64,000 nucleotides of DNA, taken from Nemania diffusa. Its lineage: Eukaryota > Ascomycota > Sordariomycetes > Xylariales > Xylariaceae. The notes below the pieces were generated by a model that worked only from the letters and a program-made list of their open reading frames with translations, ran no database searches and was not told where the DNA came from. Location: assembly GCA_038501195.1 (NCBI GenBank), contig JBBPUQ010000010.1, positions 1,381,501 through 1,445,500 on the forward strand, written 5' to 3'. This document shows, piece by piece, positions 11,357 to 22,597 of this stretch (the first letter of the stretch is position 1; each line of letters begins with the position of its first letter). The translations under genes were made by a program, and so were the position numbers.

Positions 11357-13049
11357 TCAGACCATAGTCGACGCGACAGCGAGCATCAGCCCCATCTTAT
11401 CGCAGCTCGCCAGCCAGCCGCTGACCTGCCTCTCGCCGCCGGCGGCCGCACGACTGTCGATGAGATCGCCGAACGTGCGCAGCACGTTGTGGTGCGGGTC
11501 CCGACTGCGCTCCCACATCTCTGCGCGCGCCGTCTCCCAGGCCTCGCGCGACCGCGCGCTCCAGAGCGCCTCCGGTGCCGGCAGCGCGAGCCCGCGGTAG
11601 CAGAGCACCGGGGGGCAGCGCCGGCCGGACTTCAAGTCGATGACGCGGCTGACGACGAACCAGAATAGGGCGGATCTGGAGTCTAGTTAGTCGTCTGTCT
11701 AGAGCGGGAAATAAAGGGGGAGGGGGAGATGAACTACGTACCGGCGCCGCGCTTCCGCATATATGAACTCCTCCCACGTCTCGCTCGGGGTGCCGATGCT
11801 GTCTATGTCGAAGGGCGCGTAGGCGTCGGAGGCGAAGCATACGTGGGCGGCCTTTTGTACGGCATCGACGTCGAATTTCCGCGCCTCCAACTCGGGCACT
11901 AGGGTTGTTTGTGGGGTCTCGTTGTCGAACACGATCAGCAGGGTGTAGATGAAGTTCATGGCGAGGCGGAAGAGGAGCTCCTGCTTGGGCGCCGTCGAGA
12001 GATGCTGCAGGATCCGTGTTCTCTCCTCGGTCATGGCGGTATAGAATATCTCCCTGCCTTGTGGTCTCGCGTGTCCTATGCGATTTCATGCGTTAGGGGA
12101 CTGCCTATAAGCATATGTAGGAGCGCAGAAAAACAAGAAGGGTGAAAAAAGGCATACTTGCAAGGAAAAGCTGCGAGATGCGCATGCAGTTGGCTAATGT
12201 GGTCGGAAGCTCGGGCTGGTGCCACTGCCCGTGAATAAAGACTGGGAAGGTCTCTCGTCTGCTCATCATATAAGGTAACCCTCGGATGATTTCTAGTAGT
12301 AGTAGAGCACTTGCTTGGTGTCTCAGGTCCGTACGGAGCTCTGTCACTAGCCGCGGAGGCGAAATGAGTGGTAGCTCGGATATAGCCGTAGCCTTCTCGA
12401 AGTTTACCAGGTCTGTATAGATTGCGCCTGGTGAGAGAGTAGCATCACTCGGGCTGCTCGCACATAGCTCTGACATTGGTGTATCTTGGAGATCATCGCT
12501 CATTTCGTTGCTAGGTGAGGGCATACTCAATTTTTCGTATTCGCATATGAGGCCCTTAGAACTGCAACGGGAACACTGCGTCGAGTATTAGTTAGTCTGC
12601 TTTCTTATGGGGGAACTCTGTACTGTTATTAGAGAGTGACCATATCATTCCTGGCATAGAGATGGACTTCAGCAGAGAATACTAGTCTCAATGGTCTTGA
12701 TAAAGGTTGAAATAGCCCTGTTTCACACTCACTTGTGGTTCGAAGCTGCACTTCGCCTTGGCACGATGACAATGCTTACATGACCGCTTCCGCTTCTTAG
12801 GTTTTCCTACTGACCGGCGACAGTAGGCTAGATGTCGTTTAAAGGCAGACTCTATCAATGGTCAACACCCAAGATACACCTGGTAAATGTTAGGAGACGT
12901 TCGAAAGGCCTACCACGAACTATAGGTTTGTAGCAGACGTTACAGAAGTGAACAGTAGTACTTCCATCCTGGTCATTCGACATAGGTGTATCGGCGACAG
13001 TCATGTTTGCTGACTCCTCGCTTCGCGTTTGTTCAACTGGGCGGTCCAT
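11357..13049 (-). CDS. Transcription factor with C2HC finger plus Zn2Cys6 cluster
   Basis: Five exons on the minus strand: 13049-12914, 12851-12733, 12575-12158, 12075-11742 and 11675-11357, giving 441 residues. All phases agree. Residues 36-56 form a C-x2-C-x12-H-x3-C finger (Cys36, Cys39, His52, Cys56), assembled only when the 62 nt first intron is removed. A basic stretch KPKKRKR follows. Then comes a complete Zn2Cys6 cluster at Cys70, 73, 80, 86, 89 and 96, split by the second intron after Gln85. The remaining 340 residues are helical and look like a fungal regulatory middle region. The protein is probably a nuclear DNA-binding regulator. Fungal proteins with a C2H2-like finger beside a C6 cluster are known, but their targets are mostly unknown. 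The gene is convergent with the RhoGAP gene. Confidence 0.85.
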
Positions 13050-14117
13050 TCCATTTCACCGCCGTGATTATATCCGACGCGTCTTTCTCTTAATCTGGTT
13101 GCCTCGACTTAGTCAAGCGGTCCTATTGGTCGACAAATAGAAATATAATGCTACCCAGTCTTAGCTTAGTGATGAACACCGGCGGATAGTATAAGACTAA
13201 CCTAACCAAAGTACTGTAAGTATAACTGTGAAGTTTTAGTTATGGCAGCGCCAAAGCTAGAAATAGCTCTTGTTGAAGATAGATTTCTAAGTAGTAGAGC
13301 AGCCTAAAGACAAGATATCTCTGCGCGATAGGGCTTCGGCTAGCGCGCTAAACACCTGAAAACAAGTTCGGTCTTATTTTTTATTATTACCGACTTACAA
13401 CCACAGGAGAAGATTCGTGTGGCACGCCGTCGTGACCGGAGCGAGGCGGGTTTTAATGGATGCCGTCGCCAAGATGTTCGGCTCGGGAAGCCCTTCCTGA
13501 ACCTAGCACGCTAGGGGGCGCCAACATCAGAAGGAATAGGAGCCGGTAGACTCTTGCTTACCTATTGTGGTGAAAACCAAACCCTTGCGTACAAAAGGCC
13601 CTGTCTACTGGTTCCTGTCTGCCTGTACTGTCGGGGGCGATGTACTATGTACCATATACTCTGCAGTGTAAGTAGATATTTTGTGAGGGACTTGACGTAC
13701 AACCTTCCTACATGCACTACATATGTATACACTACCTAGGCCTATGCAGATCCCTATTTGCTCTTATACCCTAGTAGATGGATGATGCTATAGTTACGCG
13801 TAAGTACCGTGTTTGTGTCGTAAGCATATGTAGACACGATACCTACCATGTATAGACTTGCATCATCATCGATCGGCATAGGTTTCTGAATTCTACACAG
13901 AGTTTCGAATCTGGACAACAAAAGGCGGCTCGGCACGTAGTTTTCCTTCTTCACTTTCAGGGTTAGACTTATAAAGTGTGATATGGAGCGATGAGCGCTT
14001 GAGTTTCAGGTCTTGGAGCTATCGATGAGGCAGTGAGCTAGATAATATAGACAGTCTGGGTAGGTATTGAACAGGCGAATGGCTGTCTATTGTTCGTCGC
14101 AAACTATCGTGCCTTTC

Positions 14118-14441
14118 TTAAAACGGATCGTAGTAATAGGTCGAAACGGATTCTTTACCCCTGTCAGATCCATTAAACATATTAAAGATCTCACCCGGTA
14201 ATCCCGGTCCCGAGAGGTTGATAGTAGGTATTTCAACGTAGGTAGGAGGCTCAAAGAACAAACCCATAGCGAGTTGGGAACATTTCCCCTTAGTATGCTT
14301 ATTAATATCTATAAATACCTCCGCAAGCCAACAGTACCTGGCTGTGTCAAAGTCTGGCTGCTTGTGCCAGGCCCATGCCGGATAGGGATTCATGCATTCG
14401 GTCCCTTCGGCCAGTCCCGAAATTACTGTGCACCCCCACAC
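14118..14441 (-). other. Unassigned open frame, possible orphan exon
   Basis: The frame is open for 107 codons on the minus strand and ends in TAA at 14118. It has four cysteines and a fairly protein-like composition (PAWAWHKQPDFDT, CSQLAMGLFFEPP). It starts at GTG, not ATG. The first in-frame ATG is at residue 17. A possible splice acceptor TGCACAG sits just inside the frame, so it could be the last exon of a small gene or a gene remnant. I recognise no family and see no signal peptide. Confidence 0.2.
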
Positions 14442-15355
14442 CTTGCATTACGAATGTTTACATTACGAAATGCCTCGTGCGAGAATGCGAAACAGCGACG
14501 CTGGATAACACCCGTTTCAAAGAAGATGGATAATAGATATGACTAAACTTGTGTCTCTATGCGGGACGTGGTGTCCAGCGTTTATGACGAGAAGGTTTCA
14601 GTTGGTTGACATTCCATCAGGCTTTAAAGATATAAAGTTACCTATTTACTCAGCTAATCTCGACAATTGAATCTCAGGAGATTTTAGAGAAGATAATGTA
14701 AAGGACAAATCCCAGGATAAGACCGCAGCTACAATAAAATGGTGACAACATTACATTGGAGTTATCATCATAAGGAATAGCTCTGTATACTATTATAGAA
14801 GTGGTGTTAATGATGTGTTAGTATGTATACTAGCAGTATGAGATAAGAGAACTTGGACTACTATCTGTTTATAACTTTTGTATTAGGAGAGTTTGAGAAG
14901 CCTTTAGGTATGGTATAAGTAAGTTATCCTATATAGGTATCTATCTTAGCTTTCGCGACTTATACCCAAGCCAGCGGATACTTATATATACTACGTCCTA
15001 GTATGGAATCTTTAATGGCATTTTTAACCACAAAATTAGAGCTGCCACTTCGCCTAGCATGACGCCCCGACTATAACTACTGCATAACCGTTGTGGTACG
15101 CATATGTAGCTCCGTTTTGTGTCACGTCACGATTATAAGGAGTCAGGTTTTAGATAGCTATTGTCTTGTAAATTTATATACCTCTCTATGCACGTACCTC
15201 TGTTCAATACACTTATCTAACTTGTAGTCTAGATACCTATACTAAGCTATGTAGTTGGAAGTGCCCAGTAGAATAAGGACGCACTGTCGTACAATACCTG
15301 CCATGCGTGTGGGTATGTATGTACAGTGGACAAACACTGTACAATTCACTGTAGA

Positions 15356-15434
15356 ATAGGTAGGGTGTTGCACCTACCTAACTTACCCCAGATTACCTAC
15401 CTGTGAGATGTAGATAGGTACCTACCTAGGTAGT
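15356..15434. repeat. TACCTA/TAGGTA-rich patch
   Basis: Within 80 bp there are repeated ACCTACCT, AGGTACCTACCTAGGTAG and similar words. Several are self-complementary (GGTACC, CCTAGG), so the patch can fold back on itself. It is the densest example of this word family in the window. Confidence 0.7.
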
Positions 15435-15818
15435 TCGATGGATGCTGCCGCCGGCGCAAGCCAGCCTTCGCAAAGATCAATCTTTTTTTACTTGGCAAGA
15501 CTATCTAACTACCACCAATCTAGCGAATACCTTAATTATCTACCTCCCTGGATAGTTGTTCTCTATTATCTAGCTCCACGATTCTCCCAGCTTATTCAAG
15601 ATCAACACGAGTTCAAGCGCATCGAGATAAGCAATGATTCGAGTTGCTGAAGATGAATTGTAGCACGACGCCCCCTTCGCTTCATCCTCGCGCTTTATTA
15701 GTACAATCGCGTGAAGTCTGCCTCAGGGGTTGATGGACATCGATATACAGACCTACAGCTACAGCTACAGCCACCGTCACAGCTACAGTCGCAGGCATAG
15801 TCTCGCCCGCTCGTCAAC

Positions 15819-17708
15819 ATGACGCGACGGATAGTACGTATAGCCGCCCCGGCCTCGGCTTCATGGCCGATACGGAGATGGATATGTAGATGGATGTGTG
15901 GACATCTAGTGCTGATTCTTGACCCTTTCCAATAGGTGCGCACCATCACCCAACTCGCCGCCGCGGCTCTCCTCGCTTTCGTAGTCATCTTCCTCCTTGA
16001 TCGCAACTTTCGACTCCTCCCCGATGCCGTCCACGAGTACATGCCCCAGCATAACCACGGCCTCGTCGTCACCGACATCACCATAACGAGCTGCAGTAAA
16101 CTCAACCTATTCTCGTCGTGCAAGCTCGACCCCGACGTCTGGCATCGCATCGACAAGAACCTGTACCTCGGCAATGCGTGGATGTCCAGCGCATACATCC
16201 ACGTGCAGCGAAAAAAAGAAGAGGATCTCACCGCCGATGACAAGGTCGTCATTAATTTGAAAGTCGGCACAATCGACCCGTCGGATACTGCTAAGCAGCC
16301 AACCGACGCGAGATGGGAGTCAAGGCCAGCAGGGTTGTGGATTCTGCGATCTGCTAGACCGCACGTGAGCGATACGAAAGATGCCGTCACCGCTGTCGAT
16401 GTGCTCTTCGGAGACGACGCTTACGAAGTACGCCCCGGCTGGGGAATACGGGGCGTCGCGCTTCTGCTTGATGCAAATCGAGATATACCGTCCGCCCATA
16501 TCACCATCCGACGCGGCGTTCACGCGGAGCCCCATAAGCCGCCAACGCCCCGGATCAGGGACAATGGCAAGTTCAAAATCATGCAGCTGGCCGATTTACA
16601 CCTGAGCACGGGTGTGGGACGATGCAGGGATGCTGTTCCGGACGAGTATGAGGGCGGTCCATGCGAGGCCGATCCACGCACTCTCGACTTCGTCTCCCGT
16701 CTCCTCGAGGAAGAGAGGCCGGATTTTGTTGTTTTAAGTGGCGATCAAGTAAATGGAGAGACTGCTCCTGATGCCCAAACAGTGAGGCTTTCGAAATCCC
16801 TTCGCCACGGAGTGCTAGCTACTGACCCTACGTTTGATAGGCTATTTTTAAGTATGCACATCTACTCATCAAGCACAAAGTTCCTTATGTGACCATCTTC
16901 GGTAATCACGACGACGAAGGTTCTTTGCCGCGAGCTGGGCAAATGGCACTCGTTGAGCAATTACCATACTCGCTATCGAGTGCGGGCCCAGACAACATCG
17001 ACGGGGTTGGCAATTACTACGTGGAAATCCTAGCCCAAGGGAGCTCTCAACATTCTGCCCTCACCTTGTATCTTCTTGACACCCATTCTTATTCGCCAGA
17101 CGAACGACACTGGAGCGGCTATGACTGGATTAAGCCAAACCAGATTGAATGGTTCAGGCAGACGGCTTCTAGTCTCAAAAACAAGCATAGGGAGTATACT
17201 CATATTCACATGGATCTTGCCTTCATTCATATTCCTCTTCCCGAGTATGCTTCTACTGAAAGTCGGTTCATTGGAGAATGGCGAGAAGGAGTTACGGCCC
17301 CACTATACAATACGCATTTCCGCGACGCTTTAGTAGAGGAGGGAGTAGTTATGGTCAGCTGTGGACAGTAAGTAAGCCTCCAAACGATGACATAGCCAGT
17401 ACTAATCCCGCCGAAGTGATCATGCCAATGAGTACTGCATGCTGTCAACGGACCCAGAAACAGAGCACCCCAAGTTGTGGATGTGCTACGGAGGTGGTGC
17501 CGGCTTTGGTGGCTATGGAGGCTACGATGGCTACATTCGACGTGTGCGCTTCTTCGACATTGATATGAACACAGCGCGGATCACAACATACAAACGACTA
17601 GAATATGGCGAGACGGATAAACGTGTCGACCAGCAAATCATTGTGGATGGCGGCAACGTAGTACCTGCACCCGAACCACCAGTAGAAGAAGAAGTGAAGG
17701 CTGCCTGA
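15819..17708 (+). CDS. dcr2: Dcr2-type calcineurin-like phosphoesterase
   Basis: Four exons: 15819-15833, 15936-16781, 16841-17367 and 17417-17708, giving 559 residues. The first coding exon is only 15 nt and encodes MTRRI. It joins VRTITQLA and places a single membrane helix at about residues 9-26, so the protein is probably anchored with its catalytic part on one side of a membrane. The metal-binding motifs of the family are all present: ADLHLS near residue 222, SGDQ near 273, GNHDDE near 308 and GHDH near 462. The last is created across the third intron. Yeast Dcr2 dephosphorylates Ire1 and Sic1, so roles in the unfolded-protein response and the cell cycle are plausible. The branch site TACTAAT lies in intron 3. 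The C-terminal tail is acidic. Confidence 0.9.
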
Positions 17709-19202
17709 TCAATCCTGGAGGTTGCTCTAGCCTACAACCCAGTATCGTGTACCGATGCTAGCCGGATCTTCAAGGTGGGCTGTCTACAAGCACGACTGCC
17801 TCGAGCGCTCGGCATTGAACTAATTTCAGCTCAACATGAGCATTATAACTTGGCGAAGGCCAATCACTGCTTGGATTTTCTACCCAGTCCGCATTGCAAA
17901 GATCGAAGCTACAGTAATGTACAAAGTGCCGTTCACAAGGCCAATGAAATCGAGAGAACTTGGGCGTTTATTTGCTGCCTCTTTGGAAGATACCAGGCAT
18001 AAGCTCGATAGATATGGGTTAAGCACCGGAGTAGTTATACTCTAGCGTGATGCGCAGCAGACAGAGATCCTGCGACTGTCACGGCTACAACTTTGGCTCT
18101 TTTGCTTTATTAACAATATATCGCCAGCGCTCGCTCCTGTTACATTACTAGTACGTATCTTATATTTCTGTACAATATGATGGGAGAAGAGAGGCAAGCT
18201 AGTCGAGGCGGAGATCTCCAACCCAGGCGCAGCGCATGATATCGTTAGCCGGTTGCTTCGAGGATTATGATGTTCTATAGAAGTCGCCTAGGCGATGAAG
18301 ACCCCTCTTCCTGTCTCCCATATGATGCACGCTCGCAGCCGAATACGCGCCACGCCTCAACCTCTAAGCTGAATTAATAACCTCCACACCCTCCCTGTTC
18401 AAGTCCTATTTTTCGGTCATCGTGATTGAGTGCATAATCCAAAATGTAGTCATATCGCCCTAAGATGTATTGTGAAGTAAGGGCCCAGGGAGAACAACGG
18501 CTCGGTTTCATTGGCAAAGACGGTATCATGGCTTGTATGAGGCGGCCATATGTATGTTGTGCATATGCACGCTAGCCGATCCAATCTGGCCAGGTCGGAA
18601 GCAGAGGGGTGGTAAGAAACTAGTCTATGGAGGCTAAATATCATTCTGACGTGACAATTAACATCATACTGTAAGCTAGATATAAAACCGTAATCACATA
18701 ACACTTCGATAAAAAGGGGGCATGCAGACATCACGAAGAAAAAGGATAAGAAATCTTGGAGAATTGATTGATTGACTGGCTTCGATCGAGTGGGTAGTCC
18801 TCTATCTAAGTAGGTCCGTCTATATAATGTTCCTTGCGAGGCAAAAAGTGAAAGCAGGTAGGTAACATTGTGCCATTCCCTCATGTTCTAGGTAGCCTCC
18901 CCAAAAAAACTCTGATCTCCAACTATCCAACATAAATAAGGTTTGAGATCAGGCCGGGGGGTCGACGCTTGCTCGCTCGCTCGAGTTGTGTGGGTTTTGA
19001 GATGGTGTAGTGTAGGTTAGGGTATGGTATGGTATGGTGTGGTATGTAGGTTATATATGTATAACTCCGCGCTATGCATGCAGCAAAGGCTTTCCCTTCC
19101 CTTTCCTTTCTGGTGGGATTGAAAAAAAAAAAAGTCGCCGGCTCGGCAAACCCTCGTCTCTGTTTAGGGTTACTTTCCGGGTCTCAAGATTTATGTAGTT
19201 AT
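17709..19202. other. Intergenic between convergent genes
   Basis: No gene is supported. It should hold the 3' ends of the phosphatase (+) and nitroreductase (-) genes. A GGTAT tandem repeat lies at 19020-19046 and a short A run near 19120. The minus-strand frame at 18450-18884 shows no family feature. Confidence 0.5.
19020..19046. repeat. GGTAT pentanucleotide repeat
   Basis: About five imperfect GGTAT units, lying 3' of the nitroreductase gene. Confidence 0.75.
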
Positions 19203-20003
19203 TTAGGCACCGGCGACCTTGAAGGTCTCCTCGAGGGGTAGGTGGTCCTTGGGGCCGGCCTCGCCGGCACGGCCGCCGAAGACGAGCTGGGCGGTGAGCT
19301 GCCAGTGGGCGGGGACGGACCACTCGGCGGCGACGCGCTCGTCGATGAGGGGGTTGTAGTGCTGGAGGTTGGCGCCGAGGCCCTCGGCCTCGAGGGTGGT
19401 CCAGGCGGCGAACTGGAGGATGGCGGAGCTGTGCTCGGCCCAGGTGGGGAAGCGGTCCTTGTAGAGCGCGAACTTCTCCTGCATGCCGCTGACGACCGTG
19501 GTGTCGATGAAGAAGAGCACGGTGCCAGCGCCGGCCTTGAAGCCCGCGTTGCGCGCCGCCGTCGCCTCCCAGCTGGCCTCGGGCACGAGCGGCTTGAGCA
19601 CCTCGGACGTGATGTCCCACAGCTTGTCGTGCTCGGCGCCGTACAGCACCAGCACGCGGTTCGACTGCGAGTTGAACGACGACGGCACCTGGATCAGGTT
19701 CTCCTGCACGATCGAGGTTATCTTGTCCGTGGGGATGGGCAGCTCCTTGTTGAGCTGGTAGAAGGAGCGGCGGGCCTTGAAGGCCTCGAGGAGCGTGGCA
19801 GAGTTGGGAGCAGACATGGCGGCGGCGGGGGTCGAAGAGAAGTGTCTAGTGGTAGAGGTAGTGAGAGGGGCGCAAGTCTTGACAGGTTTGGAAGACAGAA
19901 ATGCGCGAACTGCTCGACAGGTCGAAGGGGAGGAAGAGACAGCGGTGGTGGTGTGTAGTCGTGAGGCGAAGAGGAGGGTCGATGTCAAGGTCTGAGGACG
20001 CAT
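19203..20003 (-). CDS. Nitroreductase-family protein (Hbn1/Frm2-like)
   Basis: One exon, 266 residues. From residue 63 the sequence follows the fungal FMN nitroreductase-like Hbn1/Frm2 group: LLEAFKARRSFYQLNKELPI, then VPSSFNSQSNR, VLVLYGAEHDKLW and a late NLQHYNPLID. Yeast members are linked to lipid signalling and oxidative stress. The substrate is unknown. The first 62 residues are rich in Ser, Thr and Arg, lack acidic residues, and end in RHFSSTPAAA, which looks like a mitochondrial presequence. A second ATG at 19817 would give a form of about 204 residues without it. A TATA-like TTATATATAT at about 20012-20022 lies only some 10 bp before the first ATG, which is too close for a core promoter of the long form and would suit the shorter one. 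Coding GC content is high compared with its surroundings. Confidence 0.88.
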   Translation of the reverse strand: MRPQTLTSTLLFASRLHTTTAVSSSPSTCRAVRAFLSSKPVKTCAPLTTSTTRHFSSTPAAAMSAPNSATLLEAFKARRSFYQLNKELPIPTDKITSIVQENLIQVPSSFNSQSNRVLVLYGAEHDKLWDITSEVLKPLVPEASWEATAARNAGFKAGAGTVLFFIDTTVVSGMQEKFALYKDRFPTWAEHSSAILQFAAWTTLEAEGLGANLQHYNPLIDERVAAEWSVPAHWQLTAQLVFGGRAGEAGPKDHLPLEETFKVAGA

Positions 20004-21024
20004 GGTGGGCTTTTATATATATTGGCACACAAAGACGGATGGCCTATCAATACGCACGTAGACACTGGCAGCGTCCTAGACTAGACTGCGTAGTGTACAG
20101 TACACAGGCGATGTCACTCGTTCCTGCAGAAAGGGAGCACGCATAAGTAGGCAGGTTGGTTGGTCGTGTAGGGAGGTAGTACCTACCTAGCAAGAGACAG
20201 ACTAGATACAACTTCTCCGCTAATCCTCCTGATCTGAGTCCTGGCCCTGGGCGCAAGAACCTAGAACCCAGTAGATCCCCCCCTTGCACTTACACGCGTA
20301 CTCACCTATTATCTACAGTCTACCGTAGCCCGTGGGTACGGACTGTAGTGGGGGGTTTTGGCTCGGCTCTGTAGTATAAGCGCGAGGCGCATTGTACGTG
20401 GGTGTGCGTGGGCGAGCGTGGGCGAGGTTGATTCTGTAAGAAATTATTAATGCAGCCTGAATACTTGGTGTTAGACTGCCAAATGACACGATCGACCTAT
20501 CAAATGGTGCCAGTGTCCGCTGCTGTGTGTTATTGGGATAAGAGTGGATCCCCCGGTGGATCCGACTCCGAGCGAAGGTCAGACAGATCAGATCAGATCG
20601 GCTTTCGTGATACCTACAGTACTCATATGGCGCCCAGGTGGTACCTACCTGTCTACTAAAGTCCAGTAATATTTGCACGCCATTTCCAGCCCGATTTCAA
20701 CACACGATCCTCACCGAATCTTCTGTCTCTGAGATAAGGTGAGGAAGAAGCATGCCTACCTATATCAAAACTACAATTTGGAACTGACACAATACCACAT
20801 GATGTCACTTGCCTAATCTAAATTCTCAGCTAGGTACTCCGTAATCAAGTTGATCAGCAGTAAAAATTAATATACCTGCTCGAGAGTTGCATCACTCAGG
20901 TGCTGAACACTCCGAGTCGTTTACACGACGAGGCGGTTAAAACGAACGAAAACTTACTCGCCGTGCTACTAAGGACAGAAGGAGCGCGCGCTAAAATTAA
21001 AACCATTCCCCATACCTCGGTACA

Positions 21025-21069
21025 GTAGTCTAGTCTAGTCCAGGTACCTAGACTAGACAACTAGACTAC
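21025..21069. repeat. Nested inverted repeat built on CTAG
   Basis: An 11 bp arm GTCTAGTCTAG at 21028-21038 pairs exactly with 21048-21058 around a 9 bp spacer. An outer 9 bp arm GTAGTCTAG at 21025-21033 also pairs with 21061-21069, so two alternative hairpins are possible. Confidence 0.7.
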
Positions 21070-21623
21070 CTGACGCTTATGCGTAGCTCGTTGTCGCTTA
21101 AAAATCAACGCTGTTTTACACTATCATAATCACGACAAATGCGATATGTGGAGTGTCCTACGACAGCAAGCGGGGTTGCTTGCTTACACAAGCCTGGGTA
21201 ATCAACCAAAGAACATTTCCAACCCAGCGGCCACCGCCGTCCAGCCGGAGGCACACTACCTACTTAGGTACTTACCTAAGGTACCCAGCCGCTATGTAAG
21301 TACCCAGCTACAGAATGCAGAATAGGCAGTCTAAGACGGTTCATCTTAATTCCGGCGCTTGATTTGCGCTGCGCACCGTAATAGGTACAGTGTAATAACA
21401 AGATAGATAGAGGTCACTTGTGTCGTAGTACTCCGTTATATCTCACACAGCCTATCTACAGACTTTCTTGTCAGCCCGGCACTTGCTCTCTGGCCGGCTG
21501 TTGCGATTCTTGGCCTCTAAATGACTGATCACACAGGTTTTTTTTTTTTGCGCAATAAGAAATGAGGGGCAGCCCGACCGGACCCCGTGGCCCCCCTCCC
21601 CCCTCTTTTTTTTTCTTTCCGAT

Positions 21624-21680
21624 GGAGGGGTAATTCTGAATCAATTGCCCCTCTGGGATTCGAATCAGGATTACCCCTCC
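21624..21680. repeat. Fold-back with 16 bp stem
   Basis: Arms at 21624-21639 (GGAGGGGTAATTCTGA) and 21665-21680 pair over 16 positions with one G-T wobble, leaving a 25 nt loop. It is not a tRNA and has no coding neighbour within 900 bp. It could be a remnant of a small inverted-repeat element or a transcribed hairpin. Confidence 0.65.
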
Positions 21681-21996
21681 AACCACCACCGAGCACGAGA
21701 GAGCGCGCGAGAGAGAAAAAATCCCGACAGCTGGTAGCGTGACACTTAGTGCAACCCCCGTAATACTACACTACCTGCTACTTCTGTCCGTGCCTATCAT
21801 GGCTCGTGGCTGCCCTCCCAGAGGCTTCCCGTCTCTCTTCACCTTGAGCCGAGAACAATGGCCAGAGCCAATCAACGGTGCCCGCTGGCGCCACATTATA
21901 GAAGCAATTACCGGAATAGGGAATTTTCTTCAGAGGCCGTCTACGCAATACCTCCCTGCTCGCCTGCGAGGTTACAGAAATACTCTGGGGTAAAAG

Positions 21997-22020
21997 CACC
22001 TAACCTAACCTAACCTAACC
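21997..22020. repeat. CCTAA pentamer tandem (TTAGG type)
   Basis: About four CCTAA units followed by a C run. This resembles telomeric repeat but has a 5 bp period instead of the usual fungal CCCTAA. Confidence 0.7.
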
Positions 22021-22597
22021 CCCCTAGAGCCTCATCATGCCACTTGTGAGGCATATCTCTGCGAAGTATTACCCCGTGACACATTACTAGATCCTACCAT
22101 CACGGTACGCAGCAATTGTCAGAACTGCGGCGTAAAACCCTTCTCTATTTTGGTTACGGCGCAAGTACAGAGTACCTATCAAACTGATCAAACTCCAGTG
22201 TACCAGCCCCTAGCATCGCTTTACTCCCATAAACACATACATATAGCGCTATAACGATCATTGTCGTTCAACCTCACCATAAATCCCAATAGGAGACCTG
22301 ATAGGCGACCTCGTCGCCTTGTGTATCGAAAGGCCATCCGCGTGCCGGGGGTTGAAGCAGCGAACCCCCGCGACACGAGGCAGGTCTCTTCCCAGCTTGC
22401 GCAATTCTTCTGAAATCTAATTTGCCTTTTTGTAAACCTCCGTGGTGTAGTCCGTAGCGCGTCCAGTAAATCAATGATTGTGAAATCCCACGGCCTGCAG
22501 ATCGGGCCCCGGACAAGTAAGCTGTGAGCAATGTCCATATTACCTAGAAACGAAATCGCGTATTTAAGGTCTGAAGTAGACCTCAGGGAGAAAAAAA

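Larger units (their letters stand above)
13050..15818. other. Intergenic, partly AT-rich; no confident gene
   Basis: This 2.8 kb separates the zinc-finger gene from the metallophosphatase gene. It includes an open frame of about 107 codons (listed separately), an AT-rich block at about 14600-15250 that could be a decayed repeat, and a dense TACCTA/TAGGTA patch at 15356-15434. A CTACAG hexamer repeat lies at about 15750-15790, just before the next gene. Confidence 0.5.
20004..22597. other. Intergenic with several small repeats
   Basis: I see no gene. The stretch contains nested inverted repeats (21025-21069), a 57 bp fold-back (21624-21680), TTAGG-type pentamers (21997-22020), a T run near 21540, and TACCTA-rich words near 20170, 20640 and 21260. 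Several short open frames here show no family feature. Confidence 0.5.

Noticed and set aside
15698..16390. 230-codon open frame on the minus strand
   Set aside because: It is antisense to the first exons of the Dcr2-like gene, has no family features, and its composition mirrors the coding strand.
19242..19958. 238-codon open frame on the plus strand
   Set aside because: It is antisense to the GC-rich nitroreductase exon; Gly/Glu/Leu/Arg-rich text is typical of a shadow frame.
21640..21680. Possible tRNA because of a TTCGAATC word
   Set aside because: The T-arm stem does not pair on either strand and no D or anticodon arm fits; the pairing is explained better by the fold-back.
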